In this document: positions 12,815-21,297 of the stretch, piece by piece
Position numbering within the stretch: position 1 is the first letter of the stretch
Layout: every line of letters starts with the position of its first letter
Virus record (IMG/VR): IMGVR_UViG_3300034198_013875
Location: 1 to 24,168 of that record
Direction: 5' to 3' (one strand)
Length of the DNA stretch: 24,168 nt
Origin: a virus
Notes under the pieces: model-generated
Told to the model about the DNA's origin: nothing
Seen by the model: the letters and a program-made list of their open reading frames with translations, nothing else
Database searches by the model: none
Translations under genes and position numbers: made by a program

Positions 12815-15359
12815 GTTGTTTTTTAGGATTTGGAACATGCCATTTCAGTGCATTAAATATAGGTTCTAGGCAAAGAGTTACACATTTTTCGAACATTCTT
12901 TCATGATCAACTTCCAAATTAAATTCTTCAGGAAGATCATCTAAAAAGGCAATTCCATCAATATCGTGTATGTTCGGTTTCACATACACCATTTTAATCT
13001 TCTTACCCTCTGTAATATATGCATATTTATTCTCTAAATTCAACTTCTTCAATAAATGATTGTAATACAATGACCATTTAACATGTCTTGGACATCCCTT
13101 GGCAGTATCAAATCCTGTAGATGCCCATTTATTCAGGACTTTGATAGATGATCGAGTGGCGACATCATATGTAGGTAATTGAAAGAAAGAATCATACGAT
13201 TTGAAAAAGATCTGTTCTGCCTTTTTTCTATCAGGAGACTCAAAAATTCCCCGAACAATACTCTTTGTAACAGCTTTGGTATTTTCTGAAAATGTGGATT
13301 TAACTACTGACAATCCTTTATATTTGAATTTATCCATCTTAACACCTTCAGAATTTTTGATATGCATAACATAATGTTTCTTTGCTACCCAAATTGCACG
13401 AGGACATACTGACTCTCGTTTAAATTCAAATCTACAGTCCTCAGAATTCCAAGTCTCTTTAGCCCATTTATTGACTCCTAAGTTTAAGTTAATTGTAATA
13501 TCTTCGTCGATCATATTAAACTTGGGAGTTAAATCTCCTAAACCATCTATCACGGCAGTATCCAATTTTTTCAATATATCATCTATACATAAAACCAAAC
13601 TGTCCGTATCAGCGGTAATCACTCTATCGGCATCTGCCAATTGCCAATGTTCCGTCATAAACTTATTAGCAATTCTTTCACTCTCTTTAATCAATGCCTG
13701 ACCTGTCATGGTAATACTCTTTCCACAATCCAAATCATATAATGCAAAAAATCGATTAGCCAGTGCACCATAAGTAGAATTCAAAAGAATCTTATATAGG
13801 TATTGTTCAACATCCAATCTATCCGCAATTCCTTTTTTCTGTTTATACTCCGTCGAATCTTTAGGAATGTCAATCAATTCATTCTCTAACTTTAGCATCC
13901 GTCCTTTTACTGATTTGCGCTTTTGGTATAATTCATCGACGAATTCTGCACATAATCCTTTCTTGGTTTGATCAAAAATAATTCCTGCGGCACTCAGACA
14001 CCAATTCTTTTTCTCCAGAATCTCTCTAAAACGATTAGCAGGAATATCTACCATCGTATTTCTCTTAAACAAATAGACTGCAATATTATCGTCAGTTCTA
14101 TTCATTATTTTACCGACCTTTGTTTCAGGAGAAATATTCAATGTAATGATAGTATTCGGATATAGGGAGTTTAAATCCATTACCATAATATTGTCGTATA
14201 ATCCCGGTTCTGGATCTTTTACATATCCTCCGGGAATTTTCTCATGCTCCCCATTATCTTGAGTAGAGATGATCTGGTTTTTCAGTAATCCCTGTTTTGC
14301 AATAATCCCTGTGATGATTGCTACTTTTCCCAATGCCTTATCCAAATTGCAGAATCCACTAAATGCCGAAAACTTCGCCACCTCCAAATAGCGCTTCTTA
14401 TCTTCCAACATTACCAGAAGTTTAACATCCCATATATTATAATTGATGAACCGATCCCATTCTTTATATGCCATATCCTGTAACGAATCACTGCCATGAT
14501 CCAATTTTCCAATTCCTAACTCTGCTTGACATACAAATTCCAAACCATCACTCTCCCGTTCTCCCGGTGTAAATGTTTTATATAAAACCATGTAGTCAAG
14601 ATGTGAAATTCCTCCAATATCATATTCGATATAGGTCTGTGCGAATTTATTCTCCTTTTCATGACCCTTAATATAATCCACAGGAGATAATTGTGAAGAT
14701 TTCCCTTCCCCCAAGACTTTTTCCATTCTATGGACAATATAAGGAAGGTCAAAAGAATAACTATTAAATCCTACTAATAGATCAGGATAATTAGCCCGCC
14801 AAAATCTCACGAACCTCTTCAACAAATCGGTTTCAGTTTTACAATAATCATAAACAATTTCTTCCGGTTCAATATCCTTGAGATGATCCTTACAGGAATA
14901 ATGATCATACGGTTTAATTCCCCAAACATAATACTTCAATGTCTTGGTGTCATAAATCGTGATGGAGGTGATGGGAAATTTAGCATCTTCGGCATGGGGA
15001 AATTCATCTGCAATTACTTCAATGTCATAATAAAAAATTCGCAATGCCTTTGCAGTAAGTTCCGAAATATCCTTTTGATAATAATTTTCCAAAAGATACT
15101 GTTGAGTTGTTGGGAGGTTGAAATATTTCTTACCCTTGTAGGTCTTTAGGAATTCATATCTATTCCATTCAGAATCAAATTCCCGCTTAATTAAAGGAAC
15201 ATCGTCAATCCCATAGGCATCAATTCGTTTTGATTCTACCGTGGGAATATACAGATAAGGTTTGAAATGAACCTTTTTATAAACCGATTCGTCATTCTCG
15301 TCATAGGTCCAATGATGGATGATGGATTTTTTCTTATCAAAAAAGATGTTTCGAAGCAT
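12783..15359 (-). CDS. Family B DNA polymerase, gp43-like (858 aa)
   Basis: This is the replicative polymerase with proofreading. The 3'-5' exonuclease motifs are Exo I FYYDIEV (D112, E114), Exo II GFNSYSFDLP (D204) and Exo III YNIWD (Y307, D311). Polymerase motif A is MDLNSLYPN (D395), motif B is KILLNSTYG (523-531), and motif C is ITADTDSLV (D584, D586). All catalytic residues are intact. The length is near T4 gp43 (898). The C-terminus, HELSLEDIFG, parallels the clamp-binding tail of T4 gp43 (L-F-D-M-F), suggesting a PIP-like contact with the clamp encoded at 4392-5138. The ATG lies five bases after the -10 of a promoter-like sequence facing away from the + strand 113-aa gene. No Shine-Dalgarno of normal strength is present. 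Confidence 0.97.
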   Translation of the reverse strand: MLRNIFFDKKKSIIHHWTYDENDESVYKKVHFKPYLYIPTVESKRIDAYGIDDVPLIKREFDSEWNRYEFLKTYKGKKYFNLPTTQQYLLENYYQKDISELTAKALRIFYYDIEVIADEFPHAEDAKFPITSITIYDTKTLKYYVWGIKPYDHYSCKDHLKDIEPEEIVYDYCKTETDLLKRFVRFWRANYPDLLVGFNSYSFDLPYIVHRMEKVLGEGKSSQLSPVDYIKGHEKENKFAQTYIEYDIGGISHLDYMVLYKTFTPGERESDGLEFVCQAELGIGKLDHGSDSLQDMAYKEWDRFINYNIWDVKLLVMLEDKKRYLEVAKFSAFSGFCNLDKALGKVAIITGIIAKQGLLKNQIISTQDNGEHEKIPGGYVKDPEPGLYDNIMVMDLNSLYPNTIITLNISPETKVGKIMNRTDDNIAVYLFKRNTMVDIPANRFREILEKKNWCLSAAGIIFDQTKKGLCAEFVDELYQKRKSVKGRMLKLENELIDIPKDSTEYKQKKGIADRLDVEQYLYKILLNSTYGALANRFFALYDLDCGKSITMTGQALIKESERIANKFMTEHWQLADADRVITADTDSLVLCIDDILKKLDTAVIDGLGDLTPKFNMIDEDITINLNLGVNKWAKETWNSEDCRFEFKRESVCPRAIWVAKKHYVMHIKNSEGVKMDKFKYKGLSVVKSTFSENTKAVTKSIVRGIFESPDRKKAEQIFFKSYDSFFQLPTYDVATRSSIKVLNKWASTGFDTAKGCPRHVKWSLYYNHLLKKLNLENKYAYITEGKKIKMVYVKPNIHDIDGIAFLDDLPEEFNLEVDHERMFEKCVTLCLEPIFNALKWHVPNPKKQHELSLEDIFG

Positions 15360-15364
15360 AACCT

Positions 15365-15393
15365 ACTATACCACAATTTACAAGACTTGACAA
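15365..15393 (-). promoter_or_regulatory. Putative promoter for DNA polymerase
   Basis: TTGTCA (15388-15393), exact 17-bp spacer, TATAGT (15365-15370) on the - strand, each hexamer five of six to sigma-70 consensus, followed by AGGTT and the ATG. The -35 overlaps the -35 of the divergent promoter. Confidence 0.65.
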
Positions 15394-15414
15394 GTGGTAT
15401 GTTTATGATAAATT
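15387..15414 (+). promoter_or_regulatory. Putative promoter for the + strand 113-aa gene
   Basis: A perfect TTGACA (15387-15392), 16-bp spacer and TAAATT (15409-15414), then seven bases to the ATG at 15422. It lies within a palindrome, ACTTG-A-CAAGT (15385-15395), so both strands present a -35-like hexamer. A second inverted repeat, ATACCAC (15368-15374) / GTGGTAT (15394-15400), spans the region and could be an operator. Confidence 0.55.
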
Positions 15415-15421
15415 ACTGTAT

Positions 15422-15763
15422 ATGAAAATGATGGGAATTGAATTTGACGAATCAAAATTTAAAAAACGTAAAGGTTTTGGAAATATAGTAATTGACCAAG
15501 AAATGTTTAAATTTAATTGGGCAAATACTGATAATGGTCCGTTGTTAATACTGTATAATACGGATGGGTTAAAAATTGAAATCCCGTATACTGTGTGGAC
15601 GAACAGTGTAGAGCATTGTCAAGAATTCTTAAACACTAAATCTCATCAATGTCATACATGGCACGGAAAACACAAAAAAGGGCCATGCTTTGGAAGATGG
15701 GGAAAAGCAGAAGCGGCTGAAATGTATCGAAAATATAAAATTTCTCAAGAAACTAAAAATTAA
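15422..15763 (+). CDS. Lone + strand small protein with His/Cys cluster (113 aa)
   Basis: This is the only rightward gene between 2487 and the right edge. The function is unknown. Residues 20-60 are strand-rich (GNIVIDQEMFKFNW, GPLLILYNTDGLKIEIPYTVW). Residues 75-89 contain H-x-C-H-x-x-H-x-x-H-x4-C, a plausible metal site. The C-terminus is a charged helix (KAEAAEMYRKYKISQE). It has its own promoter, divergent from and overlapping that of the polymerase. Its 3' end overlaps the end of the convergent GT-B gene by 11 bp. The setting suggests a regulator or an independently acquired gene with separate timing; this is inference. Confidence 0.65.
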   Translation: MKMMGIEFDESKFKKRKGFGNIVIDQEMFKFNWANTDNGPLLILYNTDGLKIEIPYTVWTNSVEHCQEFLNTKSHQCHTWHGKHKKGPCFGRWGKAEAAEMYRKYKISQETKN

Positions 15764-17093
15764 CAAATTGTTTCGGATTGTTCTTTACAAATGACGCATT
15801 CTTCTTTCTCTCCTCCGATCCGTAATCAGTCGTGTAGATCAAATTATATTCATCCAAATGATCTTGAATAAAATATTGTTCAGAATACTTTCTGGAAAAA
15901 TCTGATGCTTCTAAATAAGAAGATTCTGTCTTAAGAACATCTGCCAACATCTTAAACATTTCCTCTGAAGTATCAAATAGATATTTCCATCCGTTAAAGT
16001 TATAACAATCCAGATTTTGTGCAATACAAGGAATTCCCTGAGAACCAGATTCGGTTAATTTAATATTGGCTTTGGCACGGGAAAATTCATTATTTGCTAA
16101 AGGTGCAATACATGCATTGACATTCAGTTCTTTAAGTTTTTGCGGATATTCAGAGATTGCACACCATTGATGAAATTCAATTCCACTTCCAATAAATTGT
16201 CGCAATTTCAAAGGAAGTGCTCCGAAAAATACCCATTCATATTTTTTATGAATTAAAATATCCTGAGCAATAGCATCTACAACGTGTCCAAAATCATCCT
16301 TTTGGTCTACTTTATTAGCAACATCAAAATGCGTTCCGCTACCTGCATACAAAATTCTGGGTTTAGCCTTATGTTTGTAGTATCGTTTAGTCAATTTGCT
16401 TCTATCGTAGTCAATATCGAATAATCCTTTAGGGAGATAATTGGGAAGAACTGTAATTTTATGATAATCTAGACGATCTTCATAAATATTTTTCATTTTG
16501 TCAGAAGGCAAAATAAATTCATCACAGAGATGCACGATTTCCTTCACAATAATTTCAATTTTAGGATCTTGGAAAGCATCACCGCAAACGTTATATGGAC
16601 TAATAAGATTAGCAAAAATCACGTCGTCCAACTCGAATATGATCCTAAATCCTTTACCAGTTTTTTCCTTTAATTGATCAGATACATCCCGTAAGAATTT
16701 CACAAAATCCCGCTGAATGTCAGTGCATTGTCGTTGCAATCTAACTGCATCAATTCCGCGATAGAAATTAGCATCTGTGACCATTTGATACAAAGTCATG
16801 ATAACAGTCTTGTTGTGTGCCAGAAGCTCATCACCGGGCCAGATCATGCGCCAAAAAGCACATCCTGATTGATCTGCACAATAATGGATAACTCTAGGAA
16901 GTCCTTCTCCTGGTGGACGGATATCAAAATCTTTTTTCTGTTGATATTCCGACAATTTAAGCATCAACGATCCGAAGGCTTTAGGACCATAAGGATTTCC
17001 AAATGGAAATGAAATATTAGTAGATTCCACAACGGGAACTGGTTTTACTTCTGGAATTTTCTTGGAAGAAGAATTGGATATAATTGATGGCAT
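15753..17093 (-). CDS. GT-B type (GT4-like) glycosyltransferase (446 aa)
   Basis: This is a probable nucleotide-sugar dependent glycosyltransferase; donor and acceptor are unknown. After a disordered 25-residue N-terminus, the first Rossmann-like domain includes GLPRVIHYCADQSGCAFWRM (64-83) and RIIFELDDVIF (150-160). The linker DEFILPSDKMKNIY and the second domain start PRILYAGSGTHFD (245-257) have the usual GT4 order. The donor-site segment is IAPLANNEFSRAKANIKLTE (329-348), followed by SGSQGIPCIAQN, the classic E...G-x-P-x-x-A region. It starts 16 bp after gp46 ends, preceded by a TTGAAT-N16-TAAATA promoter-like sequence. It might modify phage DNA, virion or host surface glycans. Confidence 0.8.
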   Translation of the reverse strand: MPSIISNSSSKKIPEVKPVPVVESTNISFPFGNPYGPKAFGSLMLKLSEYQQKKDFDIRPPGEGLPRVIHYCADQSGCAFWRMIWPGDELLAHNKTVIMTLYQMVTDANFYRGIDAVRLQRQCTDIQRDFVKFLRDVSDQLKEKTGKGFRIIFELDDVIFANLISPYNVCGDAFQDPKIEIIVKEIVHLCDEFILPSDKMKNIYEDRLDYHKITVLPNYLPKGLFDIDYDRSKLTKRYYKHKAKPRILYAGSGTHFDVANKVDQKDDFGHVVDAIAQDILIHKKYEWVFFGALPLKLRQFIGSGIEFHQWCAISEYPQKLKELNVNACIAPLANNEFSRAKANIKLTESGSQGIPCIAQNLDCYNFNGWKYLFDTSEEMFKMLADVLKTESSYLEASDFSRKYSEQYFIQDHLDEYNLIYTTDYGSEERKKNASFVKNNPKQFVNF

Positions 17094-17099
17094 TGCATT

Positions 17100-17127
17100 T
17101 ATTTAAATATCAATATGCATCATTCAA
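17100..17127 (-). promoter_or_regulatory. Putative promoter for the GT-B glycosyltransferase
   Basis: TTGAAT (17122-17127), 16 bp, TAAATA (17100-17105) on the - strand, six bases before the ATG. The -35 lies in the 3' end of the gp46 gene. The -10 is weak, so support comes mainly from the geometry shared with other starts in this window. Confidence 0.35.
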
Positions 17128-18852
17128 CCTAGTAATATGATTTTCTTTAATTAAATCAATTATTTTACATCCTGCATCATCTATATTGGACTTCTTATGG
17201 GTGACAATTATATAACAATCATCCACATTTTCTTTCAGAAGTTCAACAATGTCCATCATGCCCCTTGAGCAAATGGAACCATCAAGAATCTCGTCCATTA
17301 CTGTGACATTAATATCTACATTACTTTGCATCTTCCTGATATCCCTGAATGCAAATAACATGGCAACATCAACCCGTTTAGCCTCTCCACCACTTAAGCT
17401 TCCATAAGAATAATCTTCTCCTTGTAAAGTTTTGAAATTCTCTTCGAAAAATTCGTCAAAACATACTTTATAAGGAGAATGAAGTCTGGAAAGATAATAA
17501 TTGATCCGTGCATTCAATGTATCAATGACTTTATGAATAACAATCGATTTAATCCCCGTAGGAGATGCCGCCTCTTTAATGAGTTGAGCAATTTTTGAAG
17601 AATCTATCAACTCCGACAATTCTCCTTCTACTATAACAATCTGGCTTTCTCCTTTTTCTATTTTTTCCGAGAAAGGATTGACATTATCTACAAGTCTCTT
17701 CTGTTCGTTAATCAATGAATCTATTTCTGACTGACTTCTGACGAACTTCTGCTGTTCGACATTAAGCAGTTTAATAGTATCAGAATTCTTTCTTATAGTA
17801 ATTTTGTCGGAACTGATTTTAGACTCCACCGTCGAAATAGCACTAGTCATCTTCTTAATACTGTCGTCTGACTCTAAGATCAAACTTCTCAAATCCGCTT
17901 TTTCTTTATCAATTTCTTCCTGATTGTGTTCTTCATAAGGTCGTTTACATGAAGGACATCTATCTAATTTTCCTTGCAATTTATCTAACTGAGATTTTTT
18001 ATGATTCCTATCAGATTGCAAGTCAGATAATTTTACATTGGCTTTTTTTATTTTTTCCTGTTTCTCTTCGACACTTAAATTACATAAGGTAATTTCTTCC
18101 TGTAATTTATCGACTTCTTCTGTGGTATCCAGAGGTTGCAAGGATTTCAGTTCATCGATCTTGGTCTGAATTCTAACAAACTCGTCCTGTTGTCTACGAA
18201 CATGCTGATCAAAATACAGTCTGTCATTCTCCAAATTTCTTTTAAGAATGTTCAGTTCCTGAAATTTCATGGATCGTTTGTCATCTGCTGCCTTGCTTTC
18301 CTCTTTGGCAATTTTCAAAAACTCCGCAAATGCCTCCAATCCTAGAATCCCTTCAACAAACTTAGTTTTTAGATCTTTCTTTTGATTCAGAAATGACAGA
18401 GAGTCCTTGGAAGACATTACAATCGTATTGGTGAATACAGTTTTGGATATTCCGATACGTTCGATAATGTCCTTATTTGTTTCAGTAATAGTCTTGGTGA
18501 ACTTGTCCGAATCTCCATTAACCGTAAGAACCAGTTTATTAGGAGATAAACCACGGGCAATATGAATCTCATCATCATTGACCTTTAACCATCCTTCGAC
18601 AATACAAGTTTTATTAGTCCATTTGTTCTTGATTAGCTTCTGATTAATATCCCGATAGGTTTCCCCAAAAAGCAAAAAGGACAACGATTCAACAATTAGA
18701 GAAGTTTTACCAACTCCATTATATGAATCATCATCCTTATTGTAACCAGTAACAAAAGTTATCCCTTTATCAAAGGTGATTTCTATTGGCGAATCCCCAT
18801 AAGATAAAAAATTACGAACTCTTATCTTTTGAAATTCAACAACTTTACTCAT
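17110..18852 (-). CDS. gp46/SbcC/Rad50-like recombination exonuclease subunit (580 aa)
   Basis: This ATPase subunit of the gp46-gp47 (Rad50-Mre11) nuclease resects DNA ends for recombination. The Walker A region (G36 to S51) is ITFVTGY, then an extra acidic stretch, then NGVGKTS. Two long coiled coils (about 185-290 and 310-420) flank the zinc hook CPSC (299-302). The C-terminal ATPase half has the signature SLSGGEAKRVDVAMLFAFRD (485-504), Walker B VTVMDE (516-521) and the H-loop VTHKKS (550-555). The last parts parallel T4 gp46 (signature followed by R-I-D-I-A-L-L-F, and L-D-E-V-F-D-G-S). No Mre11/gp47 partner is encoded in the window; it may lie outside. A promoter-like sequence lies just upstream. 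Confidence 0.93.
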   Translation of the reverse strand: MSKVVEFQKIRVRNFLSYGDSPIEITFDKGITFVTGYNKDDDSYNGVGKTSLIVESLSFLLFGETYRDINQKLIKNKWTNKTCIVEGWLKVNDDEIHIARGLSPNKLVLTVNGDSDKFTKTITETNKDIIERIGISKTVFTNTIVMSSKDSLSFLNQKKDLKTKFVEGILGLEAFAEFLKIAKEESKAADDKRSMKFQELNILKRNLENDRLYFDQHVRRQQDEFVRIQTKIDELKSLQPLDTTEEVDKLQEEITLCNLSVEEKQEKIKKANVKLSDLQSDRNHKKSQLDKLQGKLDRCPSCKRPYEEHNQEEIDKEKADLRSLILESDDSIKKMTSAISTVESKISSDKITIRKNSDTIKLLNVEQQKFVRSQSEIDSLINEQKRLVDNVNPFSEKIEKGESQIVIVEGELSELIDSSKIAQLIKEAASPTGIKSIVIHKVIDTLNARINYYLSRLHSPYKVCFDEFFEENFKTLQGEDYSYGSLSGGEAKRVDVAMLFAFRDIRKMQSNVDINVTVMDEILDGSICSRGMMDIVELLKENVDDCYIIVTHKKSNIDDAGCKIIDLIKENHITRLNDAY

Positions 18853-18857
18853 CTATA

Positions 18858-18886
18858 AATTTACATCATACTTACACGGAACTCAA
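18858..18886 (-). promoter_or_regulatory. Putative promoter for gp46
   Basis: TTGAGT (18881-18886), 17 bp, TAAATT (18858-18863) on the - strand, then TATAG and ATG. The -35 sits within the last codons of the 69-aa gene. The last 14 bases before and including the ATG match the uvsX start at all but two positions. Confidence 0.45.
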
Positions 18887-19081
18887 GGAATTCTGAACAA
18901 TAGCAAGTTCTTCTTTGGTAATTTTCTTATTAATAAAATTCTGAAGTGCTTCAGAAAGCAATCGGAACTTTTCCGCAGAATTATCAGGAGGTGCGGTAGA
19001 CTCGGTATAGGTAGAGGGAGGGGCAGCATATCCTGATGGAGCGGAAGGAGCAATATTAAAAACGCGAGATGTAGTCATCAT
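18872..19081 (-). CDS. Hypothetical small protein (69 aa)
   Basis: The N-terminal 35 residues are Ala/Pro/Ser/Thr-rich and probably disordered. Residues 36-69 are two helices (SAEKFRLLSEALQNFINKKI; KEELAIVQNSL) of a kind seen in small oligomerising phage proteins. No family is recognised. The first Met pair (MM) leaves either as start. It is preceded by a 37-bp gap holding TATAAT three bases before the ATG, and lies 19 bp before gp46. Confidence 0.55.
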   Translation of the reverse strand: MMTTSRVFNIAPSAPSGYAAPPSTYTESTAPPDNSAEKFRLLSEALQNFINKKITKEELAIVQNSLSSV

Positions 19082-19084
19082 AGA

Positions 19085-19116
19085 ATTATATTTAATTTTA
19101 AAAATTCAGCATTCAA
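19085..19116 (-). promoter_or_regulatory. Possible promoter for the 69-aa gene
   Basis: A perfect TATAAT (19085-19090) lies three bases before the ATG on the - strand. The nearest TTGA-type hexamer, TTGAAT (19111-19116), is 20 bp upstream, longer than usual. The AT-richness of the gap makes a chance TATAAT likely, so confidence is low. Confidence 0.3.
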
Positions 19117-19118
19117 CA

Positions 19119-19988
19119 TCATTCGATATATTTAATTTGATTGTCATGATGAATGTTCATAGAATCGAAGAAAGTTTTCTGAATCAACTGTTCGTCTTTC
19201 TGTGGTTGCAGAAATGCTCCCCAAGGTTTTCTTTTACATAAATTGTTCTGTAGATTATGGAACATAATATTATTAGCAATTTTCAATAATGGATTAGATG
19301 CATGCACGGATTCGTTCCAAGTCTTTTCGGGACAATCTGTAGTAACCGCAGCAAGACCATGATGAATGTGCAATCCCATTATGGGAAAATTATTAGCAAT
19401 ATGGTATTTCTTCCCAAACATCACCATCAAACCTGCATAATCTACATCAAACACAGGTTTTCCGATAACAAAAGGATGATCGAAATATCCTTTAAACTCA
19501 TTCCACCAAGATCTTTTGAATGAGAAAATATCATACCCTGCAATTTCTAAACGCACAGGCACCACTTTTTCGTCTAAAACATCTTGGAAAGAGATAATAT
19601 CTTGAATATCTAATCTCGGACTTGCCAGACAATCAGGTTCTTCTTTTATGATATATTCAATAAGTCTAGGAAGTAAAATAACATCAGAATTGGTATATAC
19701 TAAATATTCGTTATCAGTCAACTTAAATCCTTCTTCGATCATTTCAAATAATACTGGAAGTTTTTTGATAGAATTAGGTTCCCAAGTTTTGGAGGATTGT
19801 TGCAATACAAAAGAAGTTTGGATACCTGCATAATGATCTGTAAAGGTATCAAATTCGTCTTCAAATTGTAGATTATAGATATCAAGCACATCAGGAAATA
19901 GATTCTTCAAATGCCTCCAAGATTCTACTGCAACCATCTGTCGGTGATAATCGGAAAAAGTGTTTGAGATTAAAGTTATTCTAGCCAT
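19119..19988 (-). CDS. GT-A type glycosyltransferase-like protein (289 aa)
   Basis: The N-terminus ITLISNTFSDYHRQMVAVESW fits the opening strand and helix of a GT-A fold. Residues 94-104 (EYLVYTNSDVILL) carry an N-S-D in the place of the DxD metal/nucleotide-sugar motif. Later segments GYDIFSFKRSWWNEF (151-165) and GLHIHHGLAA (205-214) could contribute acceptor and metal contacts (H207, H209, H210). It resembles phage and bacterial proteins annotated as family-unassigned glycosyltransferases. It starts 5 bp after the 141-aa unknown and is one of four glycosyltransferases in the block. Substrate unknown. Confidence 0.6.
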   Translation of the reverse strand: MARITLISNTFSDYHRQMVAVESWRHLKNLFPDVLDIYNLQFEDEFDTFTDHYAGIQTSFVLQQSSKTWEPNSIKKLPVLFEMIEEGFKLTDNEYLVYTNSDVILLPRLIEYIIKEEPDCLASPRLDIQDIISFQDVLDEKVVPVRLEIAGYDIFSFKRSWWNEFKGYFDHPFVIGKPVFDVDYAGLMVMFGKKYHIANNFPIMGLHIHHGLAAVTTDCPEKTWNESVHASNPLLKIANNIMFHNLQNNLCKRKPWGAFLQPQKDEQLIQKTFFDSMNIHHDNQIKYIE

Positions 19989-19993
19989 ATAAA

Positions 19994-20419
19994 TTAGGTC
20001 AAATTATAAAACTGTGCCACGTCTTTATGATTAAGATGATTTCGAGCATCTTCAAAAGATGCTATAATTTCATCTTTGGTCGCTTCTTGATACGATAAAT
20101 CAGTAAAATATGTTAATCTTATATGTAACTTACCGTCTTTTTGCACATAGTGATCGTAATATTTGATCGTGACTTTGCCAAACTCTTTGATCAAGCTTTC
20201 GAAATTGCGTAAAATATCCTGAACTGATTCGACCACCATGCTTTGCACTTCGTATAATCGTCTTTGCATGGGAAAATTTCCATGATTTTCAGGATCTGGA
20301 TATAGAAATGCATATAGTCCTACTGGAGCTAGGGCATTCATCCACGATACTGTTGCTCCTGCAATTATAGCAAGGTCTTTAATATCCTGTTCAGTTATGT
20401 CTTTAAGTTCTTTTTGCAT
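19994..20419 (-). CDS. Hypothetical protein (141 aa)
   Basis: No family is recognised. Residues 1-30 form helices with a small hydrophobic stretch (DLAIIAGATVSWMNALAPVG). The centre is a long helix (RLYEVQSMVVESVQDILRNF). The C-terminal half has alternating strands (KVTIKYYDHYV, KLHIRLTYFTDL) and a terminal helix. Its first 17 bases overlap the end of the upstream GT2 gene, indicating coupled translation. Its position between two glycosyltransferases suggests an accessory role, unproven. Confidence 0.6.
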   Translation of the reverse strand: MQKELKDITEQDIKDLAIIAGATVSWMNALAPVGLYAFLYPDPENHGNFPMQRRLYEVQSMVVESVQDILRNFESLIKEFGKVTIKYYDHYVQKDGKLHIRLTYFTDLSYQEATKDEIIASFEDARNHLNHKDVAQFYNLT

Positions 20420-21149
20420 ATTTTAAAGTTATTTCTTTCATTTTTTCATAGAATTCATCCAAATTAGGTGGATCAAATTCGTTAATCGCTTTCCCCCATT
20501 TATCTTTCAAATAATGATGTCCTGCAACTACCCGTTCTTCGTATTGAGCTTTACCACTGATAGTGGATTCTCCATCATCAACTAGTTTCAAATATTTTTC
20601 CAAATTTGCAGGAGACACAAAGATACGAAAAGCCGGAAGAAATCCTAATTTCTCTCCCTGTAATTCCAGATCTACATGTTCCCATGCATTGATATACTTA
20701 GTATCAAACCGAATATCTTTCAAGAAGTCTTTATGAAAATATGAAAAATTGGCTTCCGTATGATAATTTAGATAGGCTTCAAATTTGGGAAATGATGCCT
20801 TGGCAAAACGTGGTTGTCGGTAATCGTTCCAATTGAAATGCAATAGTCCACTTTCTTTGGAAAATTCAATACAATATTGCCATACCCGATTATCAGTTAC
20901 TAAACAATCGTCCTCCAGAATCCACAGATGATCACAACCTTTTTCCAGAAGCTTTTCAATTGCCCAATTTTTACAAAATCCGACCCCTTTATTTTCGGTC
21001 AATTGGTAAAAGTCATAATTGGGGATTTTAGTATATTTTGGCGTTCCGCCATCTTTGACCAAAACAATATGATCAACATTTTTTATAGATTCTAGAATCT
21101 TATAAAAATTGTCTGGACGGTTATATGTAATTATTGCAACTCCAATCAT
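20403..21149 (-). CDS. GT2-family glycosyltransferase (248 aa)
   Basis: The fold is GT-A. The opening strand and nucleotide-binding segment is IGVAIITYNRPDNFYKILES (2-21). Next come VLVKDGG (29-35), NKGVGFCKNWAIEKLL (53-68) and the DxD-equivalent LWILEDDCLV (75-84; E79, D80, D81). The probable catalytic segment is AWEHVDLELQ (155-164). These elements recur in the same order in the GT2 gene at 22452-23300 (AIITCNREEF, MEDDV, AEHLDHY), so the two are paralogues. The acceptor is unknown. It starts 4 bp after the 47-aa gene and overlaps the next gene by 17 bp. Confidence 0.82.
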   Translation of the reverse strand: MIGVAIITYNRPDNFYKILESIKNVDHIVLVKDGGTPKYTKIPNYDFYQLTENKGVGFCKNWAIEKLLEKGCDHLWILEDDCLVTDNRVWQYCIEFSKESGLLHFNWNDYRQPRFAKASFPKFEAYLNYHTEANFSYFHKDFLKDIRFDTKYINAWEHVDLELQGEKLGFLPAFRIFVSPANLEKYLKLVDDGESTISGKAQYEERVVAGHHYLKDKWGKAINEFDPPNLDEFYEKMKEITLKYAKRT

Positions 21150-21153
21150 GTTC

Positions 21154-21297
21154 TTAAATTTCGTAATCTACATTTCCAGTATAAAATGGTCTAATTTTGA
21201 TTAGATCTGAAATATCAATGCTACCTATAATATTGACCAATTTACAAGCTTTCCAAAAACTCAATTTACTCAAATCGATATCGACGCAATATCTCAT
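21154..21297 (-). CDS. Small protein coupled to the AAA+ ATPase (47 aa)
   Basis: This ORF runs from the ATG at 21295-21297 to the TAA at 21154-21156. The sequence begins MRYCVDIDLSKLSFWKACKL and ends in a Tyr/Asp-rich tail (NVDYEI). The ATG overlaps the TGA of the AAA+ gene (ATGA), and the stop is 4 bp before the GT2 start, so it fills the gap exactly. No motif is recognised. The junctions are the main support. Confidence 0.6.
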   Translation of the reverse strand: MRYCVDIDLSKLSFWKACKLVNIIGSIDISDLIKIRPFYTGNVDYEI

